Shown: positions 25,006 to 33,235, counted from the first letter of the stretch. The stretch is 64,000 nt of DNA from Hydrogenivirga caldilitoris (GCF_003664005.1 NZ_RCCJ01000001.1:868001-932000); one strand, 5' to 3'. The notes: generated from the letters alone by a model not told the origin. Numbers and translations: made by a program.

Positions 25006-26465
25006 TCTGATTCTTTCACTTCTGACAGCTCTCTATCCTTTCCGTTGAGTCCTATAAGGAAAGCGTAGGCTATACGGTTGAAGCCCCCGTCTTTAAGAGC
25101 CTCCACAAACACGTAGGGGATTTCCCTCTCCACTTCCAGATAAGCCCTTATAAGGTTCTGCTCAAAGGCGTCGGTGTCCCTCCTTCTCACCGCTTCGAGG
25201 ATTCGGTAAGATATGGACTCTATCTTCTTCCTTGCCTTATCATTTCCAAGCTCGTCAAAGTAGGCTTTTCTCAGGCTGAGTCCCTCTCCGTAAGCCCAGT
25301 TTACCTGCCTGCTTATCTTTTCCTTATCCTCCATGTTCAGCACCTCCTGAAATTTAATAAAGAAGGTCAAATTTTTAGGTAAGTAGTCCAGACCTTTGCC
25401 CTTTCTTATAAGCATAGATTTCCTTCCGCTAAGGTTTTTATAACGCTCGCTGTAAAAGAAACCTGACAGTATGCTAAAGAGAAATTCGTAAAGGCTTCTG
25501 CCAGAATAGACGTACTCTATGAACGAATCAAAGATGTCGTCAAAAAGCGGAGGGTATTCGTTTATCATCTCCTTTATAGCCCTTGCCAGCTTTGCAGAGA
25601 TGTTTAGGGTGTAAATGTTCGCCTGAGCATCCCCCACCTTTTCTATCTCCACTATGTAGATGTTTTCTAAAATCCACTCAGCCTTTCTTCCTTCAACCAT
25701 CTTGGAGGCTTCAACTATCGTCCTGCTTATTACTGACTTTGTTCCTTCCTGTGCTAATATATTGTTGAGGTTGTAGGCGGTTCCGAGATCCGGTGCGTAT
25801 ACGAAAAGGTAAGTTCTTCTCGGAGTTCTTGTAAAACCGAAGGCGGAGAAGTAAAGGAATATCTCGCACTCCGGGCACAGGTACATGTTGCTCCTTCCGT
25901 TCCAAAATAAGTTTTCAAGGGTTTCTGGACTTGCTCCCAGAGGTGTGAAGTTCGTGGCATCAAAGGTCTTAACCTTATCCTTTTTTATATAAGCCTTCCT
26001 TTCCTGGCAGAAGAAGCAGAGTTTATTACTTCTCTTGCTTTTAAGGAGTTCGTCTAGCTGTTCCCTGACAAAGTCTCTCACTACTGTCTTGGTAAAGTCG
26101 TATAGTCTCCTGCTATCCTTCTCTTTTTCATAAAACTCCTCAAACCTCTTATTCGCCCTTTTAGTAGATGATGGATTTGTTAACGGGCTGTTAGAGTAGA
26201 AGTCTCCTATTTTCTGAAGAACTATGTTGTTGTATACGTTTATTTTTCCTTTCTCAAGCATGTTTTCCAGATTTTCAAGGGTAAAATCGGCAAGTATATA
26301 TTCCGTATAGTGCTCAGCTATACCCTGGAAGGTATCCTCAGGAATCTCAATTACATTTCCGTTCACGAAAGGCTTCCAGTTAACTCCTATCTTTTCAAGA
26401 ACTCTCAAAAGACCTACACCAGCTGAGGCGGTCAGCCAGTTATCAGCGTAAAACCTCACACCCAT
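25002..26465 (-). CDS. cas8b: Type I-B large subunit Cas8b (Cst1-like)
   Basis: A 487-aa protein starting MGVRFYADNWLTASAGVGLLRVLE, the opening of the Cst1/Cas8 family of the Tneap variant of type I-B. A zinc finger is formed by LCFFCQERKAY and YLCPECEIFL. The C-terminal half is helical, as expected where no separate small subunit gene is present. Cas8 recognises the PAM and recruits Cas3. Its place between cas3 and cas5, and its short overlaps with both, support the call. Confidence 0.85.
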   Translation of the reverse strand: MGVRFYADNWLTASAGVGLLRVLEKIGVNWKPFVNGNVIEIPEDTFQGIAEHYTEYILADFTLENLENMLEKGKINVYNNIVLQKIGDFYSNSPLTNPSSTKRANKRFEEFYEKEKDSRRLYDFTKTVVRDFVREQLDELLKSKRSNKLCFFCQERKAYIKKDKVKTFDATNFTPLGASPETLENLFWNGRSNMYLCPECEIFLYFSAFGFTRTPRRTYLFVYAPDLGTAYNLNNILAQEGTKSVISRTIVEASKMVEGRKAEWILENIYIVEIEKVGDAQANIYTLNISAKLARAIKEMINEYPPLFDDIFDSFIEYVYSGRSLYEFLFSILSGFFYSERYKNLSGRKSMLIRKGKGLDYLPKNLTFFIKFQEVLNMEDKEKISRQVNWAYGEGLSLRKAYFDELGNDKARKKIESISYRILEAVRRRDTDAFEQNLIRAYLEVEREIPYVFVEALKDGGFNRIAYAFLIGLNGKDRELSEVKESE

Positions 26466-27097
26466 ACAGTATCCCCCTCTTCATCTGATAAGAGCTTCCC
26501 CTCAAGAAGCGTTCCCTTAGGAAAGTAATACACCGTCTCCCAGTTCCACATGCGCTCGTTGTTTTCAATCCGGTAAAAGGAAGGTATTCGGAAAACTATC
26601 CCTTCTCCATAAAGTGCTTTCCTCAGTCTATCGGGGACATAGGCTGAATATTTCAGCTCACTTTCCAGAAACCGCTCTTCAAGCTTCAGTATTCTCGGAT
26701 TTTTCACCAGAACAGGATATTCACCACCACCAAAGGAAAGAAACACGGAAGGCTTCTCAAGAGCTTCTTTAAAGGTCTTTAAGAGTTGCTCTTCTCCCAA
26801 TATATGGACTATACTGCGGAGTCGGAAGAGTCGAGGGACTTCAAGGGGCAGGGTCTCAAATTTCTTATCTTTCTTGTTATACTTCCTGAACCTTATGTAG
26901 TCTCTGAAGAGAGTTTCGTAATCGCCCTGAACCGAGATGGAAAACTTTTCTCCTCCGTACTTTCTCCCGAGGGCTGTATAAAGAAGCCCGATTATGGTGG
27001 AGTAGGTTGGGAGCGGGTAGGTCTCTATACCTTTGAGAGAGAAGGGAGTCTTAAAGGTGGCAGAGGGAGAAAAAACTTCAAACTTGAGACACTCCAT
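26456..27097 (-). CDS. cas5: Type I-B RAMP protein Cas5 (Cas5t)
   Basis: A 213-aa protein with the Cas5 N-terminus LKFEVFSPSATFKTPFSLKGIETYPLPTYSTIIGLL (F-S-x-A-x-F-K, then the P-x-P-T-Y-S-T-I-x-G loop). It has the mid-protein strand FLSFGGGEYPVLV. Cas5 caps the crRNA 5' handle in Cascade. It overlaps cas7 by 20 bases and cas8 by 10. The Cas6-type catalytic motif is not visible, so processing is left to Cas6. Confidence 0.92.
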   Translation of the reverse strand: MECLKFEVFSPSATFKTPFSLKGIETYPLPTYSTIIGLLYTALGRKYGGEKFSISVQGDYETLFRDYIRFRKYNKKDKKFETLPLEVPRLFRLRSIVHILGEEQLLKTFKEALEKPSVFLSFGGGEYPVLVKNPRILKLEERFLESELKYSAYVPDRLRKALYGEGIVFRIPSFYRIENNERMWNWETVYYFPKGTLLEGKLLSDEEGDTVWV

Positions 27098-28055
27098 AGT
27101 ATTCCCTCACCTGCTTTTTTAGCTCTTCAAAGGCTTCCTTTATGGTTTTCACGCTGAAAGCGTTTCTCAGCTCGCTTTCGTTTATAAAAGTTCCCGAAAG
27201 CACTCCCACAACCACCTTATTCTGCTCCGGCACAAGCTCCGCGCACTCCCTGAGCCTTGCAACGTTGAGCCTGAGCTTTCCCTTCTCTTCCTGTGCCTCG
27301 ACTCCTTCCATGAAGAAGGGATGCTTTGAGGAAAATACCCCTCCTACCACAAACACAGGAGAGAGGCTCTCCCACCTTCCCTTTATCTGCCTGCTGAGAG
27401 TCATCACGATGTCCAGGAGGTCCAAAACTCTCTTTGCCTTTTCCTCTTTGCTCAAAACATCTTCATAAGAGCCATCCTCCTTTTCCCATCCTCCAGCTCT
27501 ATTAAGGTCCACTGCGAGTGTGTAGATATAGTGAGATTGATGCTCTTCGCTGTTTGCTATAGCCTGTTCTGGCTTGTCCTCCACGTGTTTTATGTATCTG
27601 TTATAGGCGTCTATATTGTTCAGGAAGTTTAAGTCTCCTGAAAACTCGGACACAGAGAAGGCATAGGTAACTTTAACAGGACAGGTTCTTTTGACACTGT
27701 CTCCGTAACTGAGTTTTACCTTCTTATCTGTTTTCAGGTTCGTAAACAATCCTCCGAAAAGGTCAAATTCGTGGTAGTCTTTGACCAGAGCTTTTCCAAA
27801 GGCATCCACATCAAGCTCTGAGCCTTTAAGATTCCCCTCTATGTATTCCTTTAGCTTCTCATCCAGCAGTTTCCAGCCTTTTTCTTCCTTTCCCTTTCTT
27901 CTTATCTCGTACTTCAGGGCTTTGTCGGAGACAAAGGTTAACTGAGAGCCATCCCCGCGTGAGAGCTTCTTAAGAACCGACACATTTCCTATGGTCTCTC
28001 CGTAATTTAAGCTTGACGCCTTTGAAGTTATCACAGTAATGGTTAGTCCTCCCAT
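27078..28055 (-). CDS. cas7: Type I-B backbone protein Cas7 (DevR/Cst2 family)
   Basis: A 325-aa protein starting MGGLTITVITSKASSLNYGETIGNVSVLKKLSRGDG, the DevR/Cst2 N-terminus. The core shows FDLFGGLFTN, CPVKVTYAFSVSEFSGDLNFLNNIDAYNRY and YTLAVDLNRAG. Six or so copies coat the crRNA in Cascade. It is the first gene of the I-B operon. A strong AGGAGGT ribosome-binding site (plus strand 28062-28068) precedes ATG 28055. A weak TATAAA-like -10 lies about 30 bases upstream. Confidence 0.93.
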   Translation of the reverse strand: MGGLTITVITSKASSLNYGETIGNVSVLKKLSRGDGSQLTFVSDKALKYEIRRKGKEEKGWKLLDEKLKEYIEGNLKGSELDVDAFGKALVKDYHEFDLFGGLFTNLKTDKKVKLSYGDSVKRTCPVKVTYAFSVSEFSGDLNFLNNIDAYNRYIKHVEDKPEQAIANSEEHQSHYIYTLAVDLNRAGGWEKEDGSYEDVLSKEEKAKRVLDLLDIVMTLSRQIKGRWESLSPVFVVGGVFSSKHPFFMEGVEAQEEKGKLRLNVARLRECAELVPEQNKVVVGVLSGTFINESELRNAFSVKTIKEAFEELKKQVREYYGVSQV

Positions 28056-28358
28056 TTTGTTACCTCCTAACTTTCCTTAGTGTTTATATTAACTTCCACT
28101 TTCTGGAATTTCTGACACTTTTTCCCTCACCTTCTCAGCTAATAGAATGGTAATTCTACATACATTCTGGGTCTCGTTGAAGTTAGCTTCGCTTGCGGTT
28201 GTGAGCTGGCAGTCAAAACAAAGTGGTCTGAAGACTGGACCTCAGGAGAGGAGATAGAGGAACAGGAAATTGAAGAATTTTCTCCCTGCGAAAAACACGA
28301 GGGCATAGAATTAAGCGACAAGGCTCTTACACAGGTAGATGAATCAAAAACTCTGGAA

Positions 28359-29120
28359 GTGTTGGACAACCTTCCCGAGAGCTATTTCCCCGAGACAACA
28401 GACAAGCCACTAATTGCACCCTTTTATAAAGAGGCAAGGGAGTTCTTCTTTTCTTGCCTTCCTCCTTTTTACCGCAAGATCTATGAAAGCAAAAAAGAGC
28501 TCATTTATGAACTGGTTGACTATCGGAGCGACCTGTTTTCCTATAAAGACATAAGGATGCTTTTCCACAAAGACATTATGAGGAGGCTGGTTGTCCTGCT
28601 ACATATATTAGGTTGCCTCGGAATGGAGGAAAAGATGCGGGATATAAGATCGAAAGCGATTGAGTACTCGGGAGTCCGCGACATATACCATTACATGGAT
28701 ATGGACATAGAGTGCGTGCTTGAACAACTTGTAAGTTCCGGGATGGATATTCCCGATGTCCCCAAGATGGAAGAAACGTATTTCCTGGACGAATTCGCCA
28801 GCACACCCATAGGAGAAAGAATCCTTGCAAGATATATGCTTATGGAAGATCAGGTGGTGCCTTCAGAGGTTGTTGTCGTAGACGTAAGTAACGATCGCCT
28901 TGCTTTTATGGGAGAAAAACGGGGGATGAAAGCCTCCAAAGTAGCCAGGATGATAAAGTCCGGAGAAGGAAAGGTAAAGGTGTTCAACTCTACCAGAAAA
29001 GTTGATTATGTCACAATTAGTGGCAAGTACCTTGTCTTCTTATTGGTCACTAGCGCCCTGGGAGTTGCCGTTCCCTTATACACGGATGACGATGACATTA
29101 ACTTTGTAACATCTGTATAA
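28359..29120 (+). CDS. Unknown protein with C-terminal membrane helix, probably 5'-truncated
   Basis: A 253-aa frame from GTG 28359. The reading frame stays open and protein-like for 70 more codons upstream to a stop at 28143-28145 (ILGLVEVSFACGCELAVKT, then an acidic stretch), but no ATG, GTG or TTG occurs there and no good ribosome-binding site precedes 28359. So the gene has probably lost its 5' end, perhaps when it was joined to the cas operon. The middle is helical and basic; residues about 215-235 (KYLVFLLVTSALGVAVPLY) could be a membrane helix, followed by a run of Asp. No family is recognised. It is the first gene of the plus-strand tail of the island. Confidence 0.6.
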   Translation: MLDNLPESYFPETTDKPLIAPFYKEAREFFFSCLPPFYRKIYESKKELIYELVDYRSDLFSYKDIRMLFHKDIMRRLVVLLHILGCLGMEEKMRDIRSKAIEYSGVRDIYHYMDMDIECVLEQLVSSGMDIPDVPKMEETYFLDEFASTPIGERILARYMLMEDQVVPSEVVVVDVSNDRLAFMGEKRGMKASKVARMIKSGEGKVKVFNSTRKVDYVTISGKYLVFLLVTSALGVAVPLYTDDDDINFVTSV

Positions 29121-29163
29121 AAGGCTCAGACAAAAGATGAAATCCAGAACAGGAGGTATTGCT

Positions 29164-29394
29164 ATGAAAGTCACCCTGGACAAAATAGCATCCCAGCCGA
29201 GCGACTATAAGATCTGCAAAGAGTGCGGGTACATCAACTTCTATGAAAATGAAGTATGCGTGATGTGCCAGGGAGATGAGTTTGACGAATCAGAGGAAAG
29301 CGTAATAAGGTGGGTGGATAACGAATACCAGTACCGGATAGAAACCGAAGGCTATACGGAAAGAGAAGCGGACAATGTTGTCGTGGAGGTCTGA
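29164..29394 (+). CDS. Small zinc-ribbon protein
   Basis: A 76-aa acidic protein. CKECGYINFYENEVCVMC (residues about 18-35) gives a C-x2-C, x11, C-x2-C zinc ribbon. The rest is rich in Glu and Asp. ATG 29164 follows GGAGG at 29152-29156; an in-frame ATG at 29137 has no such site. Likely a small regulator or nucleic-acid-binding protein of the element, function unknown. Confidence 0.7.
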   Translation: MKVTLDKIASQPSDYKICKECGYINFYENEVCVMCQGDEFDESEESVIRWVDNEYQYRIETEGYTEREADNVVVEV

Positions 29395-29481
29395 CGGAGA
29401 AGAGAGGTTAACCATCACAACGGGAGACCAGGAACTTGAGCGGTCTCCCGAAGTTCCGTCCCTTACAAAAGGAGGCTTAAT

Positions 29482-29748
29482 ATGAGACTCCTTGCTCTAT
29501 TGCTTCTGGGAGCCCTTCTGCTTACTTCCTGTAAGGCTCCGGACTCTGCAAAGGTAAAAAGAAGGTCAAAAGCAAGGGTTACGGTACAACTGGTCAGGGG
29601 AGCAATAAAGCTATACCGTTACTATTCCGTCCGAAAGAAAGCTCAGACAGGAGCCATACCTTTTTCTCCTGTTGTCCTGAGTAACGGAAAGGGACTTGAG
29701 ATCAGGGAGCAGTATTGCGAGGCTTCTTTCAAGGGTTCAGGCATATAG
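29482..29748 (+). CDS. Small putative lipoprotein
   Basis: An 88-aa protein with a lipoprotein signal: hydrophobic helix LLALLLLGALLLTSC with lipobox LLTSC (Cys17), then a very basic mature region (KVKRRSKARVTVQ). GGAGG precedes the ATG by about 6 bases. After processing it would be a ~70-residue envelope-anchored protein. No homologue is recognised. Entry-exclusion and surface proteins of mobile elements are often small lipoproteins, but that link is only a guess. Confidence 0.7.
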   Translation: MRLLALLLLGALLLTSCKAPDSAKVKRRSKARVTVQLVRGAIKLYRYYSVRKKAQTGAIPFSPVVLSNGKGLEIREQYCEASFKGSGI

Positions 29749-29765
29749 CGAAGAGGTGAGAGGAA

Positions 29766-30314
29766 ATGAGAATCCACATCTTTACTAAAGAAAGGCTCGG
29801 TGCAGATCAACACTTTTTTGAGCTCCTGAAAAGGCACGGAGTCAAGCTCAGCCTCTCATTCTATGAAGAAAATGAAAACGGGAGAGAAGAGGACTATAAG
29901 GTTCTTCTAAACGGTGAGCGTGTCGGGTACCTGCACTGTGTAGATGATGCTGTCAACGGAGAGAGCCACGCTCACCTTGTGGTAAATACATATGACATTG
30001 AGCTATCTCCTGAAGACCTCTTAGAGCTCATCGAAAACCCTGACATCTCCAGAGCAGTCATAGAAGTAGATTGGCACGAGAGGAGCACAGACAAGGATAT
30101 AGAGATAATCTTCAAGGTACTGGAGGAGCTAAGTAAAGACATAAGGAAGGAGGATATGGTCATCGAGGAGCTTGATCCCGTAGAAGCAGATGTGGACGAT
30201 CTCTCCTATGAGATAAGGATACGGGAAGACAGGGTGATAAGAATACCCGTCTTCTACATCGGAAAGGGTCAACTTATCCGCATCAAAAAGGGAGACCTCA
30301 CTCCCTCTTCTTAA
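29766..30314 (+). CDS. Hypothetical acidic protein (182 aa)
   Basis: A 182-aa soluble protein with no signal peptide. The start MRIHIFTKERLGADQHFFELLKR has a GAGGTGAGAGGAA ribosome-binding region. It is rich in Glu and Asp and alternates strands and helices, with a C-terminal strand-turn-strand (VIRIPVFYIGKGQLIRIKKGD). No family is recognised. It is the last gene of the plus-strand group 29164-30314 and ends at the repeat field. Confidence 0.65.
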   Translation: MRIHIFTKERLGADQHFFELLKRHGVKLSLSFYEENENGREEDYKVLLNGERVGYLHCVDDAVNGESHAHLVVNTYDIELSPEDLLELIENPDISRAVIEVDWHERSTDKDIEIIFKVLEELSKDIRKEDMVIEELDPVEADVDDLSYEIRIREDRVIRIPVFYIGKGQLIRIKKGDLTPSS

Positions 30315-30701
30315 TGTCCCATAAATGTCCCATTTCTATGCCCTCTTCTCCTTCTCTCCTCCCTCCTCTCCCTATCAGACTATGAAGGAGACCCAGAGAA
30401 ATTTTTTTACAGACCACAAGCAAACCCTTGTCCTTCAATAACTTCCCGAGGGGTCAAATATATAGTGCTATATATTTTCTATATTCCTTGAGCCACAAGG
30501 ACTGGAGAGGCTACCTTTTGCTATATACCTCAAACCGTTGCCTATCAAGGCTTAGTCAAATGTCCCATAAATGTCCCATAAATGGGACATAAATGGTCCA
30601 TAAATGTCCCATTTCTATTTCACCTCCGGAGGTGCTGTCTGGGGGCAAAAAAGAAATGTCCCATAAATGGTCCAAAAATGGTCCATAAATAGGACATTTC
30701 C
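30312..30701. repeat. Iteron-like repeat field between convergent genes
   Basis: The 11-mer TAAATGTCCCA and its inverse recur many times: a pair at 30312-30334, a dense cluster at 30558-30620, and a variant cluster (TGGTCCA, AGGACAT) at 30652-30701. Between them are a 14-bp palindrome CACCTCCGGAGGTG (30621-30634) and an AT-rich inverted repeat AAATATATAG-TG-CTATATATTT (30456-30477). The genes on both sides point inward, so these are not promoter sites of neighbours. A replication origin, partition site or transcription-stop region of the element would fit. No gene is seen in this 430-bp gap. Confidence 0.75.
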
Positions 30702-30743
30702 TTGGAAGGGAGGAATGAGCCGGAAGGTTTGGCGGGCAAGATG

Positions 30744-31067
30744 CTATTTGCTGTATTGCTCCCGATCGCACACGGGGACTTCTATGACGAGATCAGGATT
30801 GGGTAACCTGATAAGTGCTTCGTCGGGATAGTGGATGCGGTTGTGGACAACCTCTCCGTTTTTAAAGGCTATTATCCTCACCGGGAACCTGACGCCTTTC
30901 ATAGTGAACCGGGGAGAAGGGTCAGGAAAGATCAGGTACTTCGGAGCCTGCTCGCACCTTTCATAAGCTTTCATACCTATCCTTTTTTCTTTACCTTCAA
31001 GAACCTTAATATTCGTCTCGTCTGAGCAGGAGACGAGCAGTAAGGCAAGGACGATGGCTTTCTTCAT
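30744..31067 (-). CDS. Putative lipoprotein (107 aa)
   Basis: A 107-aa protein with an N-terminal lipoprotein signal MKKAIVLALLLVSC (lipobox LLVSC, Cys14). The mature part has strands and two further cysteines (ERCEQAP, VPVCDRE). No family is recognised. It converges with the gene ending at 30314 across the repeat field and is divergent from the gene at 31120. Confidence 0.72.
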   Translation of the reverse strand: MKKAIVLALLLVSCSDETNIKVLEGKEKRIGMKAYERCEQAPKYLIFPDPSPRFTMKGVRFPVRIIAFKNGEVVHNRIHYPDEALIRLPNPDLVIEVPVCDREQYSK

Positions 31068-31119
31068 ACTTAGTCCCCAATTATTGTTTTACAAGAAACC
31101 TCTATTAGAATCTATACTT

Positions 31120-31422
31120 ATGGAGAGGTTTCTTTTTGAGGGTTTGAGGAGAAAAGGAGAGTCTGTTCACTCTGAGGATCTCCTGGTTCTCGTTAAGCGT
31201 GCAAGGACTCTGGAGTTCGGAGCTTTCGGAGTAGACATCTTTGACAGGAGAGGGAGATACCTTGACACATTCATTCCTCAAGATACTTGCCCTTTCTGGT
31301 ATGAGGAGCTTGCAGAAGAATTCGTGAGGAAATACAGGGACTGCTACTTTTCATTCTCGTTCGTTCCCGTGAAGGATTATGAGGATCTTATACAAGCAAC
31401 TGCCGAAGAGTGGGAAGAATAA
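31120..31422 (+). CDS. Hypothetical protein (100 aa)
   Basis: A 100-aa soluble protein from ATG 31120 (MERFLFEGLRRKGESVHSED). An in-frame start at 31054 would overlap the signal peptide of the divergent lipoprotein gene and is less likely. Strand-helix pattern with aromatic-rich YFSFSFVPVKDYEDL near the end. No family is recognised and no clear ribosome-binding site is seen. Function unknown. Confidence 0.6.
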   Translation: MERFLFEGLRRKGESVHSEDLLVLVKRARTLEFGAFGVDIFDRRGRYLDTFIPQDTCPFWYEELAEEFVRKYRDCYFSFSFVPVKDYEDLIQATAEEWEE

Positions 31423-31529
31423 TAGGGACTACATTCTGCATAAGTCATTCTTCTATCAATCTTATTGATGTGCTTAATTATACTCCACGGTGTTACACCG
31501 GCAAGTATAATACCCGGTTCTCTTAGAGG

Positions 31530-31595
31530 TTATAGCGTAAAAGGAGCCTCTATGGACTTGTCACTAAACCTTCCCGTGAAATGTTCCGTTTTCAT
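31530..31595 (-). pseudogene. Remnant of a second DUF2283 gene (C-terminal end)
   Basis: The frame MKTEHFTGRFSDKSIEAPF matches the end of the intact DUF2283 protein just to the right (EHFTERFSGKPAEIPLTF). At DNA level 31564-31585 repeats 31830-31851 closely. It lies directly after the 56-aa gene, so a DUF2283/partner unit was probably once duplicated in tandem and has since decayed. Only 21 codons remain. Confidence 0.55.
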
Positions 31596-31598
31596 CAG

Positions 31599-31769
31599 TC
31601 AACGCTCCTTCTTCTGGTTTTGGGCTTTCTTTTTGAGGTAGGCTTCAGCCGCCTCTTTCAACTCCTCTTTTATCTTCTCAGCGTCCTTGGCTTCTACCCA
31701 CTCTCCTCTTTCAAGCTCTTCCTCTATCTGCCTCTCAAAGTCGTCAAGTTTTATCTTGTCTATGTCCAT
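31599..31769 (-). CDS. Small highly charged protein (56 aa), partner of DUF2283
   Basis: A 56-aa helical protein MDIDKIKLDDFERQIEEELE with a Lys- and Glu-rich C-terminal helix ending KKKAQNQKKER. It starts 10 bases after the DUF2283 stop, so the two form an operon. Short charged helical proteins paired with another small gene are typical of toxin-antitoxin modules, but no known TA family is recognised. Confidence 0.7.
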   Translation of the reverse strand: MDIDKIKLDDFERQIEEELERGEWVEAKDAEKIKEELKEAAEAYLKKKAQNQKKER

Positions 31770-31779
31770 AACAGGTAAT

Positions 31780-31989
31780 TTAGGCGAGGAAGTTGGTAAA
31801 GGTAAGTGGGATTTCCGCAGGCTTACCGCTAAACCTTTCCGTGAAATGTTCTATCTCTATGCCTACCACTTTTCCCTTTTCATCGTAGTCAAAAACAACA
31901 CCTTCCATAACCTCTGCCGACTCTACGCTCGGCACGTTAATAAGCTCTATGTAGAGCGTGTCAGTGTCAGGAAAATACCACACCTTCAT
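31780..31989 (-). CDS. DUF2283 family protein
   Basis: A 69-aa protein of the DUF2283 type: MKVWYFPDTDTLYIEL, the ESAEVMEGVVFDYDEKGKVVGIEIEHFTERF strand pair, typical of the family (Y-D-x-x-x-D-x-L-Y-I-x-L and V-G-I-E-I). Function is not established; members are often found in TA-like pairs beside a small partner, as here. An operator-like palindrome lies 30-53 bases upstream of its start. Confidence 0.8.
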   Translation of the reverse strand: MKVWYFPDTDTLYIELINVPSVESAEVMEGVVFDYDEKGKVVGIEIEHFTERFSGKPAEIPLTFTNFLA

Positions 31990-32018
31990 TTATAATTGTT
32001 AAATATATGTTTTGAGGC

Positions 32019-32042
32019 TTATGTGCATATATATACACATAA
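32019..32042. promoter_or_regulatory. Operator-like palindrome 1 (TTATGTG-N10-CACATAA)
   Basis: Inverted repeat with arms 32019-32025 and 32036-32042, just upstream of the DUF2283 gene. Same arms as the three copies at 33236, 33280 and 33676 but with a 10-base spacer instead of 8. Confidence 0.65.
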
Positions 32043-32086
32043 ACTGGGCAAAGTGCGAGGGCAAGAATGACTCGGGAGCTTCGGCT

Positions 32087-33118
32087 TTACCTTTCCGGTG
32101 TAAACCACTCTCCGCTCTCGTGGTCTTCTTCTGTTGGATTTTCAAGGTTTTCAAGTCCTAGTCGGGGAAACTTGCTTTCCCTGACATCAAGAGAAGGGTG
32201 AGTGAACCAGCTCTTGCCCCTCTTGATAGCTATAAAGTAGCCTCTCCTTATAAGCTCACGGATACTGTCGGGAGAATAGCCGAGCTCGGAAGCTACCTCA
32301 GAAGAAGGCATAAGGGTTATGCTCCGTTTCTTCTCCAGTAAAGGGGCAAGTATCGTATCCATACTCCTGATAAGAGCCTCTTCAATAAGCTCTTTCATCA
32401 ACTCTGCGTTCATCTCGTTCATAGCTTTCTCAAGTTCTCTCCTGTCAGGCTCCTTCTGGAATAGCTCCACAAGAGGTTCTTCCGCAACCTCAAGAGCCCT
32501 GATATACCTCTTTCTGTTTTCCTCGTCTCCCTTTATGACTACCGGCGGGTAGCCTCTGGAGATAAGAAGGTAGTTGAGTATAACCCTGCCCGTCCGTCCG
32601 TTCCCATCTGGGAACGGGTGTATGCTCTCAAAGAGGACGTGCTCCTTTGCAAGGAAGTCCGTGAAGTCTCCGGAACCTGCGTTCTCCTTTACCCAGTCCA
32701 CGTAGAGCTTCATCCACTTCTCCAGATGAAATGGAGATGGCGGTCTTAACCTCGCTCCCGCTATTCTGATTTCTCCCTTGCGGTATTCTCCTCTTTCCCC
32801 GAGAACTCCCTTATTGATCTGCCTTATAAGGGACTCCGAGAAGATGAACTCCCCCGTTTTGTAGTTCTCATAGGCAAGCCCGTAAACGAACAGGGCGATT
32901 TTGAAGTAGTGCAGAGCTACCTCTTCGTCCCTTGTTATTGCTCCTTTCCCTGACAGGACGGCTTCCATCTCCTCTTCCGATACGAAATGTCCCTCAATCA
33001 TAATGGAGTTCCTCGTCTCTTCTTTGAGGAGATAGAGCCACTCTTCAAGCGGAGGAAGACCGCCGAGTTCTTCTATCAGTCTCTTCCTCAAACTAATCAG
33101 CTCATAAGTGTTTCGCAT
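32087..33118 (-). CDS. Fic family protein (class II, self-inhibited)
   Basis: A 343-aa Fic enzyme, which transfers AMP or another nucleotide moiety from ATP to a protein target. The Fic motif is HPFPDGNGRTGR (about 166-177). An inhibitory helix motif (S/T)xxxE(G/N) is visible as S38-I-M-I-E42-G43 upstream of the Fic core, which marks class II Fic proteins kept off by their own N-terminus. A C-terminal winged-helix-like region (SSEVASELGYSPDSIRELIRRGYF) suggests DNA binding. Two palindromes of the operator set lie upstream. Such genes are common on mobile elements as toxins or regulators; the target is unknown. Confidence 0.9.
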   Translation of the reverse strand: MRNTYELISLRKRLIEELGGLPPLEEWLYLLKEETRNSIMIEGHFVSEEEMEAVLSGKGAITRDEEVALHYFKIALFVYGLAYENYKTGEFIFSESLIRQINKGVLGERGEYRKGEIRIAGARLRPPSPFHLEKWMKLYVDWVKENAGSGDFTDFLAKEHVLFESIHPFPDGNGRTGRVILNYLLISRGYPPVVIKGDEENRKRYIRALEVAEEPLVELFQKEPDRRELEKAMNEMNAELMKELIEEALIRSMDTILAPLLEKKRSITLMPSSEVASELGYSPDSIRELIRRGYFIAIKRGKSWFTHPSLDVRESKFPRLGLENLENPTEEDHESGEWFTPER

Positions 33119-33235
33119 ACAAAGAGGATAAATCTCAATAGCTTGGTTTTCAAGGACAAGAGAGTGTTTCGGTAAGTGGGGGAATCCCCAACCGTAACAC
33201 TACAAATCTCTCAATCCGTAACCCAAGCTCCAAGG

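Noticed and set aside
30556-30771. Open frame on the minus strand across the iteron field
   Set aside because: It is made of the translated 11-mer repeat; no start signal or homology.
31552-31641. A 29-codon plus-strand frame with a TATAAT and an AAGGAG upstream
   Set aside because: The promoter and site look good, but the frame overlaps the DUF2283 remnant and the 56-aa gene on the other strand and its translation is only Phe/Trp-rich tail. Too weak to report as a gene.
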